Positions 1 through 5,507 of a stretch of 5,507 nt of DNA are shown here, piece after piece; within the stretch, counting starts at the first letter, position 1, and each line of letters begins with the position of its first letter. This DNA comes from an uncultured Slackia sp. (GTDB lineage: Bacteria > Actinomycetota > Coriobacteriia > Coriobacteriales > Eggerthellaceae), in contig USEZ01000126.1 in assembly GCA_900553775.1 (NCBI GenBank), positions 1-5,507 on the forward strand. The letters run 5' to 3'. The position numbers and the translations under genes are program-made. The notes under the pieces are model-generated. The model saw nothing but the letters and a program-made list of their open reading frames with translations. It made no database searches and was not told where the DNA came from.

Positions 1-689
1 GCCGACTCCATCTTGCCGAGAAGGCGCACGCATGCCGCGATATCGCGGGCGGCGAAGGCGTCGGTGAATTCCCACGGCTTCACCTCGGCCGTGCGCGCCA
101 CCATGGAATCGACCTCGCCGACGCCGATAGGCCGGGCATTCGAGCCGTGCGCCAAAGCGAGCTTTCTCAACTCCGCGTCGATGCGGACGGTGTTCTCGCC
201 CACCAGATCGACCAGACGCTGCGCCGCGGCATCATCGAGCGTGACGCCATGCGTCACCGCCATGCCGCGCACATTGCGGGCGAGCTCGTATTTCTTCACG
301 GGCGCGCAGTCGATCACCGCGCGCTTGCCTATGGAAGCGACGGCCTTGTACAGCCTTGTATTTTTAGCGAGCTTGCGCGCCACCAGGCAAAGCACCGTGG
401 TTTCCGACGGCTGCGCGAGATAATCGACAAGCGCTTCGGCGTCGGCTTTCTTCAAAACGTCGGCCGACGTTACCACGACAAGGCGCACATCGCTTGCAAA
501 CGGCATGGTGTTGCAGGCCGAGACGATATCTCCGCCAAGGGCGGTTTCGCCGTCGAAAGCGTCGCTGTTGAAGTCGATGTCGCCCAGCTTGGCGATGCGC
601 GCGCGAAGACGCTTCAGCACGGTTTCGCGCTTGAGGTCGTCTTCTCCGTTGATGAGATATGCAGGAAGCAATGCATCTTTTTCAGCCAT
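1..689 (-). CDS. holA: DNA polymerase III subunit delta (HolA), C-terminus cut by the window edge
   Basis: My reading of the minus strand from the ATG at 689 gives 229 uninterrupted residues to the left edge. The family is usually about 320-350 aa, so roughly a third (the C-terminal collar domain) is missing. Delta is the clamp-loader subunit that opens the beta sliding clamp for the replicative polymerase in the cytoplasm. Family traits seen are the N-terminal YLINGEDDLKRE (residues 10-21, the usual 'YLIxGED' opening), an IDAELRKLALA stretch near residue 178 (the conserved 'I-x-x-E-L-x-K-L' helix), and a later FTDAFAARDIAACVRLLGKM segment matching the family's 'F-x-L-x-D-A-x-x-x-R-D' helix. 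The gene follows comEC, a standard neighbour. The start is uncertain: an in-frame ATG lies seven codons upstream at 710, and neither has a convincing Shine-Dalgarno sequence. Identity is recognised from motifs, not from a search. Confidence 0.92.
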   Translation of the reverse strand, partial: MAEKDALLPAYLINGEDDLKRETVLKRLRARIAKLGDIDFNSDAFDGETALGGDIVSACNTMPFASDVRLVVVTSADVLKKADAEALVDYLAQPSETTVLCLVARKLAKNTRLYKAVASIGKRAVIDCAPVKKYELARNVRGMAVTHGVTLDDAAAQRLVDLVGENTVRIDAELRKLALAHGSNARPIGVGEVDSMVARTAEVKPWEFTDAFAARDIAACVRLLGKMES

Positions 690-815
690 AGTCGTACCAG
701 TGTAGCGCATGGCCGCACGCGATCGGCCCCGGATGCCGTCGCCAGGAAGAAACCGGCAGAAAACCCGGAGCCTTTGCGCCTCGCGAGACGCGATTGACGA
801 GAAAAAGCCCCGCCG

Positions 816-3011
816 TCATCGCTGCGTCGCCACGGATATCCTATCGCCTTCGAAGCGACAGACCGCATCCCCTTGCTCGTCTGTGCGAAACACCGCCATG
901 CCGGCCGATTCGAACTCTTCGATGGCTTCTTTCGAAGGATGCCCGTAACGATTGTTCGCACCTGCGCTGATAAGCACGGCCTGCGCCCCGACGCGTTCGG
1001 AAAAGCCGTCGGCGACGCCCGCCTTGCTGCCATGATGGCCCGCTTTGACGATATCGACGGAAGCGACGCTCGCCTTATCCATCATCTCCTCGATCTGCTT
1101 CGCTTCGGCGTCTCCTGTCAAAAGCACGCTCGACTCGGGCCTTCCGTCCCCCTCGGCGTCGTATTCCACGAGAAAGCAAAGGCTGTCGGCGTTTCCCCCT
1201 TCCTCCTCGAACGAGTACGGCCATATCGCCGTGCAGACGAACCGCCCGACCTCCACCGTATCGCCCGCGCCCACGCCGCGCACGCGGTCTTCCCCTACGG
1301 TTCTCCCGGCCGTCGCCACCAGCTCCTCGCAATCGTCGCAGCCGCATGCGAACGTCTCTTCGCAAAGCAGAACGTCTCCCGCTATGTTCGGGGCAAGAAG
1401 CTCCAGGCATCCGCAATGGTCGTCGTCATGATGGCTGATCGCCACCGCATCGAACGATGCGGCCTTATGCCTTGCCAGCGCCGAAAGCAGCCTTTGCTCT
1501 TGGTTTCCCGTATCCACGAGCAAAGAGGCGCCCTGGCTGCGTATGAGGAAGGCATCGCCCTGCCCCACGTCGAGCATCACGATCTCATCGCCCGCACCCC
1601 GGGGAAAGACGATCGCGGCCGCCGCAAGCGCGCATGCCAACGCCCCGAAGGCGACGCGAATCGTTTTCGCGCGCAAGCGGGGCCACCATGCCCAGACGAT
1701 ACCGACAAAAAGAGCCGTCGCCACGCCGCACGAAAACCCATCGCCTGTCAAAGGGACGGCCGCGTACGGCACCTTCGCGGCGCATGACGAAGCGACGCAG
1801 AAGAGGTCGGCCGCACGCGACAGCGCCGCCACGGCGATGCCTCCCCAGACCGGCGCGAAAGCGGCAAGCGCAAGCGCGGCCAGCCCCGCCGCAAGCAGGA
1901 CGGAAAACACGGGGGCCGCGACGAAATTCGCGAACGGGGCGATAAGCGACAAGCGCGAAAACACCGCGACGGTCACGGGAGCCATCGGCAGGCTCGCCGC
2001 AACGGTCAGGGAGAGCGCCTCGCATGCCGCCCTGAAGCGGCCTGCGCTCGCCCGAAGGGTCCACGAGCAAAACAGCGGGGCGAGCACGATCACGCCGAAC
2101 GTCGAAGCCACGGATAGGAAGAACGAAAGCGACAAGGCGTTGTAGGGGTCGACGGCGATCAGGACGCACACGCAGACGGAAAGGGCGGAAAGAGAGGAAG
2201 AGCGGCGGCGGGCCCAGATAGACGATACGACGACCGACGACATGACGGCCGCCCTGATGACGGGCGCGGACAACCCCGTGAACACCGCATATGCCGCATA
2301 CAAGGCGCTCAGGACGACGGCGCACGTTCTTTTTCGCAAGCCGGCCGTCTTCATGGCGAAGCCCGCCATGGCGGCGACCACGCAAAGATGAGAACCCGAA
2401 ACCGCCACCATATGGGCGAGCCCGATCGTCTTCATATCGTCGTAGAGCCCATCGCGGTCGAGGTCGACCCGATCGCCTGTCAGCAGCGCGCGCAGCAATG
2501 CCGCTCCGGGCGTGCCTGCGCCGTCAAATAGGCCGGACGCCCACGAGCGCAGCTCGACGATCGGCGCGAGAACGCCGCCCGCGACGGCAACGGCCTCCCC
2601 TTTCGCGTAGGCGTCTGCGACAAGCCCCTGTTCAGAGAGGCGCAAGGCATTCTGCGGAGAAAACGCCTCGAACGACACCTGCGCCTCGAAGCGCTCATGG
2701 GCCATGAAGCGCCTCCCTTCCTCGTAAAGCACCCGCACGTCGTAGCGAAGCCCGTCCTTGAACGCATGCGCGGAAACGCTGTAGCCGTAATCCCCCTCTC
2801 GGGCGTCGTCGATCGCCTCGAATGTCCATACGCCGGATTCGAGCCCTTCGGGAAGAGGACGGCTTTCGTCGTAGGACAGCGCGAACCATGCCAAGGCGAA
2901 CAGCCATGCCGCAATCGCGCAAAACAACGTCACGGGAGGCGCCGGACGCATGGGGTGCGCGCCCCCATCGCGCCTCGCGTCGAAAAGCCCCTCATCGAGC
3001 ATCCGCATCAT
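816..3011 (-). CDS. comEC: ComEC/Rec2 family competence protein, DNA-uptake channel with C-terminal metallo-beta-lactamase-like domain
   Basis: The 731-aa polytopic membrane protein is thought to carry one strand of transforming DNA across the cytoplasmic membrane. Order: one hydrophobic segment (about 26-46), a soluble OB-like DUF4131 region (about 58-145), the competence domain with many membrane segments (about 170-470), and a metallo-beta-lactamase-like domain (about 474-731). Hallmarks seen are LLTGDR (176-181), HMVAVSGSHL (200-209), GLSAPVIRAAVM (246-257), DVGQGDAF (481-488), LLVDTG (497-502), metal-site SHHDDDH (526-532), LLTGD (630-634), GHHGS (658-662) and YGHPS (689-693). The catalytic-type residues therefore look intact. 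Length is within the family's usual 700-800 aa. I chose ATG 3011 because it forms an ATGA overlap with the comEA stop. ATG 2951 (711 aa), behind a G-rich stretch, is the main alternative. Oddity: six cysteines between residues 533 and 561. Confidence 0.95.
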   Translation of the reverse strand: MMRMLDEGLFDARRDGGAHPMRPAPPVTLFCAIAAWLFALAWFALSYDESRPLPEGLESGVWTFEAIDDAREGDYGYSVSAHAFKDGLRYDVRVLYEEGRRFMAHERFEAQVSFEAFSPQNALRLSEQGLVADAYAKGEAVAVAGGVLAPIVELRSWASGLFDGAGTPGAALLRALLTGDRVDLDRDGLYDDMKTIGLAHMVAVSGSHLCVVAAMAGFAMKTAGLRKRTCAVVLSALYAAYAVFTGLSAPVIRAAVMSSVVVSSIWARRRSSSLSALSVCVCVLIAVDPYNALSLSFFLSVASTFGVIVLAPLFCSWTLRASAGRFRAACEALSLTVAASLPMAPVTVAVFSRLSLIAPFANFVAAPVFSVLLAAGLAALALAAFAPVWGGIAVAALSRAADLFCVASSCAAKVPYAAVPLTGDGFSCGVATALFVGIVWAWWPRLRAKTIRVAFGALACALAAAAIVFPRGAGDEIVMLDVGQGDAFLIRSQGASLLVDTGNQEQRLLSALARHKAASFDAVAISHHDDDHCGCLELLAPNIAGDVLLCEETFACGCDDCEELVATAGRTVGEDRVRGVGAGDTVEVGRFVCTAIWPYSFEEEGGNADSLCFLVEYDAEGDGRPESSVLLTGDAEAKQIEEMMDKASVASVDIVKAGHHGSKAGVADGFSERVGAQAVLISAGANNRYGHPSKEAIEEFESAGMAVFRTDEQGDAVCRFEGDRISVATQR

Positions 3012-3769
3012 ACGCAGATGCTTTCTTTGAGCTTCTCGAACTTCTTCTCGCCGATGCCGCTGACGCGTTGGATGTCTTCTATGGAGGAGAAAGGGCCGTT
3101 CGCTTCGCGCTCGTCCACGATGGCCTGGGCGGTAGCAGGACCGATGCCCGCAAGGGAATCGAGCTCTTCTATCCCCGCCGTGTTGATATTGACAAGCGCC
3201 GGCGCCGCATCGCAAGCCCCGGCGAAAGACGGCGACGCCGATGCGGCGGCATTCTCGCCCCCGGATCCGACAACCCCCGATTCCGCCTGCTCCGATGTGG
3301 GAATGGCGATCTGCTCGCCATCGGATATCTTGCGCGCGAGATTGACCGCCTCTTGGGCGGCATCGTCGCGAAAGCCGCCTGCGGCGGATACGGCGTCGCA
3401 GACCCGCGACCCTTCGGCGAGCATATACACCCCGGGAGACGCGACGGCCCCCGACACGTAAACGGCGGCTTGCGCAGAAGGCGCGGATCCGGCTTCCGAC
3501 GAATCCTTCGACGCGGAAAAGTCGGAACCGCCCTCGGATTTCCGATCGCCCGGTTCGTCTTCCGAAACATCGGCTTCATCGGCGTCGGAGGGCTCGCCGG
3601 CGCTTTTCGAAAGCGTGAACGCAGGTTCGGGGGCGCACGACTCGAACCCGACGACGACGCCCGCGAGAGCGCAGAAAAGCAAAACGGCGGCGCCCGCCAA
3701 GGCTGGTTTCGAGATACGGCGCAGCGCATCGCGAAAAGAAACGCGACGGACGGAATCGGGAAACGGCAT
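3008..3769 (-). CDS. comEA: ComEA family competence protein, SLBB plus helix-hairpin-helix DNA receptor
   Basis: The 253-aa protein should be anchored by one membrane helix, with the DNA-binding part outside the cell, where it binds double-stranded DNA and passes it to ComEC. Order: a short basic N-terminus, a membrane segment (about 22-43), a Ser/Asp/Glu-rich linker (about 52-100), an SLBB domain (about 101-158, beginning VYVSGAVASPGVY), a Gly/Ala/Ser linker, and a paired helix-hairpin-helix domain (191-253). That domain has the family's LVNINTA (192-198) and the two hairpins LAGIGPATA (206-214) and VSGIGEKKF (236-244). Length is usual for Gram-positive ComEA. The ATG at 3769 was chosen for its GAGGAGG with 8-nt spacing. 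The frame stays open upstream to an ATG at 4000, with other ATGs at 3883, 3808 and 3805, but none of these has a good ribosome site. The stop overlaps the comEC start. Confidence 0.95.
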   Translation of the reverse strand: MPFPDSVRRVSFRDALRRISKPALAGAAVLLFCALAGVVVGFESCAPEPAFTLSKSAGEPSDADEADVSEDEPGDRKSEGGSDFSASKDSSEAGSAPSAQAAVYVSGAVASPGVYMLAEGSRVCDAVSAAGGFRDDAAQEAVNLARKISDGEQIAIPTSEQAESGVVGSGGENAAASASPSFAGACDAAPALVNINTAGIEELDSLAGIGPATAQAIVDEREANGPFSSIEDIQRVSGIGEKKFEKLKESICV

Positions 3770-3777
3770 GGCGGCAT

Positions 3778-3784
3778 CCTCCTC
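3778..3784 (-). promoter_or_regulatory. Shine-Dalgarno site of comEA
   Basis: Read on the minus strand the sequence is GAGGAGG, 8 nt before the ATG at 3769. It is the strongest ribosome-binding site in the window and decides the comEA start over the longer in-frame alternatives. It may also supply ribosomes for comEC, which has no clear site of its own and overlaps the comEA stop. Confidence 0.85.
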
Positions 3785-3914
3785 GCTGTCGATGGATGGC
3801 TCCATCATGGCAGACGATTCCGGCAGCGTTTCGCCGCATCTCCCGCACCGATCCGGCCGGAATCTCTTCGCTTTCCCGCGCATGGCCGCCAAAATCGCCC
3901 GCAAAACGCGAAAG

Positions 3915-3941
3915 AGGGCGCCGACGTTTCGTCGACGCCCT
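3915..3941 (-). terminator. Probable intrinsic terminator after the PLP enzyme gene
   Basis: A 12-bp inverted repeat with a 3-nt loop, or an 11-bp stem with a 5-nt loop. On the minus strand the arms begin AGGGCGTCGACG and end CGTCGGCGCCCT; the single imperfect pair is a T-G wobble in that orientation but a C-A mismatch on the plus strand, which favours minus-strand function. It is followed by CTTTCGCGTTTT, a broken T-rich tail. It lies 73 bp past the PLP enzyme stop and 146 bp before the comEA start, so it probably separates the two transcripts. The weak tail leaves open partial read-through or a leader-RNA role for comEA. Confidence 0.6.
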
Positions 3942-4013
3942 TCCGATACCGTCTTCTTTTTCTCGGCGCAGCCGCGAAGCGAGGCGCGCATCCGCCGCAC
4001 GCCGTCAGACGAG

Positions 4014-5369
4014 CTACCAGCCCTTTCCTTCGGGCACGATATCGTCGGCGACTTCGCCGCGAGACACTTCGCCGATCACACGATCGAGCACGTCAAGCGC
4101 GTAGTCCAGCTGTTCTTTCGTGATGACCAACGGAGGCTGGAAGCGCAGGATGGCACCCGCGATGGTGATCATGACCACGCCTTCGTCATATGCGCGATAT
4201 ACGATTTTCAGCGCGTCCTTCGCGCATTTCGTGCGCGTGCCGGGCTCGACGATATCGATGCCCAGGTTCAAACCCTTGCCATGCACGCATCCGACGATGT
4301 CGTATTTCTCGGCCATCTCATTGAAACGACGTTCGGCATAGGCGCCCAAATCGCGCGAACGCTCGATCAGGCCCTCGTCCTCGATCACGCCGATCGTGGC
4401 CAGCGACGCCGCGCAGCAAACCGGGTTGCCGCTCGTCGTGAACAGATGCGCGGGAAAATCGAGCGAGTCCATGATTTCGGCCTTGCCGATGATCGCAGAA
4501 AGCGGCATGCCCGAAGCGATGGACTTTCCGACGCTCATCAGGTCGGGCTCGATGCCGAAATGCTCGATGGACCACCATTTTCCGGTACGACCCATGCCTT
4601 GGTTCACCTCGTCGACGGCAAACAGGATGCCGTGCTCTTTGCAGAAAGCGTGCAGGCGCTCGACATAGGCCTTGGGAGGCGCGATGATGCCCAAATCGCC
4701 CGCGATGGGCTCCATGATCACACAGGCGATCTCATCGGGCGGCAGGTAGGTCTCGGTCGCCTCGATCAGCGGACGCATGAAATACTCCGCCTGTTCTTCC
4801 TCGCTCAAATGATCGACGCCCGCATGGTAGGCGTCGGGATACGGGATGTGATAGACGCCCGGAACCAAAGGGCCCATCTTGCGACGCATGTTCAGGCTGA
4901 TGGCGGAAAGCGTCATCGAACCGTAGGTCGATCCGTGATAGGCGCCCTGGAAACTCACCATATAGGGACGCCCGGTATACGCGCGGGCGTATTTCATGAT
5001 GGCGTCGTTGGCATCGGACCCCGAATTGCCGAACACGACCTTTTTCGGCGTATCGCCCGGCGCGATGGCGCAGAGTTTTTCGACCAATGCCATTTCGGGC
5101 GTATGGTAGACATACGCGGGCGTGTAGTGGATAAGGCGCTGCGCCTGCTGCGCGATCGCCTCCACCACGCGCGGATGGCAATGGCCCACGTTGGTCGCCG
5201 AAGCGCTTGCAAGCAGGTCGACGTAGGAATTGCCGTCCACGTCGTAGAGCATCGCCCCTTCGCCGTGGTCGATCACCAGATCGTAATACGGAATGCGCGC
5301 GGCGGGCGCCATGTAGGCGCTTTCCTCGCGCACCATTCGCTGAGAAAGTTTCTTCTCCGTGTCGGCCAT
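4014..5369 (-). CDS. Class III aminotransferase-fold PLP enzyme, probable isoleucine 2-epimerase / branched-chain amino acid racemase
   Basis: The 451-aa cytoplasmic fold-type I PLP enzyme has the class III landmarks: phosphate-binding GNSGSDAND (114-122), GAYHGS (142-147) with the ring-stacking aromatic pair, DEVNQGMGRTG (253-263) whose Asp253 contacts the pyridine nitrogen, Lys282 in SVGKSIASGMPLSA as Schiff-base lysine, and FTTSGNP (310-316). Many stretches match what I remember of Lactobacillus buchneri isoleucine 2-epimerase: LVIDH near 31, YDVDGNSYVDLLASASA, LIHYTPAY, DEVNQG, and a C-terminus ending in GW. That enzyme interconverts L-isoleucine and D-allo-isoleucine and racemises leucine and valine. 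Asp225 (EPIAGD) and Lys282 correspond to the two residues I recall as catalytic there. The ATG at 5369 follows GAGGTGG. Reading could start at a TTG at 5441, without support. A 4-aminobutyrate-type transaminase remains the alternative; the fold is certain, the substrate inferred. Confidence 0.9.
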   Translation of the reverse strand: MADTEKKLSQRMVREESAYMAPAARIPYYDLVIDHGEGAMLYDVDGNSYVDLLASASATNVGHCHPRVVEAIAQQAQRLIHYTPAYVYHTPEMALVEKLCAIAPGDTPKKVVFGNSGSDANDAIMKYARAYTGRPYMVSFQGAYHGSTYGSMTLSAISLNMRRKMGPLVPGVYHIPYPDAYHAGVDHLSEEEQAEYFMRPLIEATETYLPPDEIACVIMEPIAGDLGIIAPPKAYVERLHAFCKEHGILFAVDEVNQGMGRTGKWWSIEHFGIEPDLMSVGKSIASGMPLSAIIGKAEIMDSLDFPAHLFTTSGNPVCCAASLATIGVIEDEGLIERSRDLGAYAERRFNEMAEKYDIVGCVHGKGLNLGIDIVEPGTRTKCAKDALKIVYRAYDEGVVMITIAGAILRFQPPLVITKEQLDYALDVLDRVIGEVSRGEVADDIVPEGKGW

Positions 5370-5374
5370 GCCGA

Positions 5375-5381
5375 CCACCTC
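5375..5381 (-). promoter_or_regulatory. Shine-Dalgarno site of the PLP enzyme gene
   Basis: The minus strand reads GAGGTGG here, with the GAGG core 8 nt before the ATG at 5369. This fixes the start at MADTEKK and removes a 24-residue arginine-rich in-frame extension that would otherwise begin at a TTG codon at 5441. Confidence 0.75.
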
Positions 5382-5439
5382 GCTTTCGCATCGTTGCCCC
5401 GATCGCATGCCCGATCGGCGCGCATGCCCTCTACGCTCC

Positions 5440-5468
5440 AAGGAGCCTTCCGCATAAGAAGGCTCCTT
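5440..5468 (-). terminator. Perfect stem-loop, probable terminator of the gene beyond the right edge
   Basis: Two perfect 11-base arms (AAGGAGCCTTC and GAAGGCTCCTT) enclose a 7-base loop. It lies 12-23 nt downstream of possible minus-strand stop codons (TAG at 5492-5494, TGA at 5481-5483), the usual place for a terminator of an upstream gene transcribed leftward. There is no T-tract after it on the minus strand and only a short TTTGCTT on the plus strand, so it may work without a classical U-tail or may be a regulatory hairpin. The minus-strand arm also contains AAAGGAG and the loop contains an ATG; see the findings. Confidence 0.5.
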
Positions 5469-5507
5469 TGCTTCGTGCCGTCAAGCGGCCCCTACTCGCT
5501 TTTCTTC

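Noticed and set aside
690..815. Terminator between comEC and holA
   Set aside because: Only short CCGG and CTCGCGAG palindromes with no T-tract on the minus strand; not enough to call a terminator.
614..1033. A 139-codon minus-strand frame bridging the end of comEC and the start of holA
   Set aside because: Out of frame with both genes, no motif, and it would overlap both heavily; a shadow.
873..1787. A 304-codon plus-strand open frame opposite comEC
   Set aside because: His/Arg-rich with no recognisable motif, and antisense to the beta-lactamase-like domain of ComEC, whose motifs are complete.
1585..2385. A 266-codon minus-strand frame inside comEC
   Set aside because: Arg/Gly-rich out-of-frame shadow of the competence domain; no domain of its own.
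3012..3215. Longer comEC start at 3215
   Set aside because: The 68 extra codons lie inside the helix-hairpin-helix part of comEA in another frame and read as Arg/His-rich noise; ATG 3011 gives a coupled junction.
3635..3649. Possible lipobox cysteine (Cys45) after the ComEA membrane segment
   Set aside because: The preceding residues F-E-S do not fit a lipobox; ComEA is expected to keep its membrane anchor.
2822..4123. A 433-codon plus-strand open frame opposite comEA
   Set aside because: It is Arg-rich low-quality sequence without recognisable domains, and it runs antisense to comEA with its intact SLBB and helix-hairpin-helix domains. Long shadow frames are expected in GC-rich DNA.
5481..5507. 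3' end of an upstream minus-strand gene at the right edge
   Set aside because: Two frames reach a stop (TAG at 5494-5492, TGA at 5483-5481) but only 4-8 codons are visible, too few to choose a frame or identify a gene.

Overview
The window carries four protein genes, all on the minus strand, in moderately to strongly GC-rich DNA. In transcription order (right to left) they are: a fold-type I PLP enzyme that closely resembles the isoleucine 2-epimerase (branched-chain amino acid racemase) group; comEA, the membrane-anchored DNA receptor for competence; comEC, the DNA-uptake channel and nuclease-like protein; and the 5' two-thirds of holA, the delta subunit of the DNA polymerase III clamp loader, which runs off the left edge. 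The comEA-comEC-holA order is common in Gram-positive bacteria. With the base composition and the GCG/GCC/TCG/CGC-rich codon use, it suggests an actinobacterium, most likely of the Coriobacteriia/Eggerthellaceae type. That assignment is inference: no rRNA or other phylogenetic marker is present.

Layout. Positions 5370-5507 are intergenic and hold a perfect 11-bp stem-loop (5440-5468), probably the terminator of a gene whose last codons lie at or beyond the right edge. They also hold repeated GATCG/GCATGC motifs and the ribosome site of the PLP enzyme. The PLP enzyme gene occupies 4014-5369. A 244-bp gap (3770-4013) follows, with a 12-bp hairpin (3915-3941) that probably ends its transcript. 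comEA (3008-3769) starts behind a near-ideal Shine-Dalgarno sequence and overlaps comEC (816-3011) in an ATGA junction, so the two are almost certainly translated as a coupled pair. A 105-126-bp gap without a clear terminator separates comEC from holA (start at 689 or 710).

How they work together. ComEA and ComEC are successive steps of one process: ComEA holds double-stranded DNA outside the membrane with its helix-hairpin-helix domain, and ComEC passes one strand into the cell. HolA is a replication protein that conventionally sits beside them, with no known functional tie. The PLP enzyme is separated by a hairpin and looks like an independent unit, probably making or interconverting D-branched-chain amino acids.

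No mobile element, CRISPR array, tRNA or rRNA was seen. The points most worth a second look are the epimerase-like identity of an enzyme that automated annotation would probably call a 4-aminobutyrate or class III aminotransferase, and a cluster of six cysteines in the beta-lactamase-like domain of ComEC.
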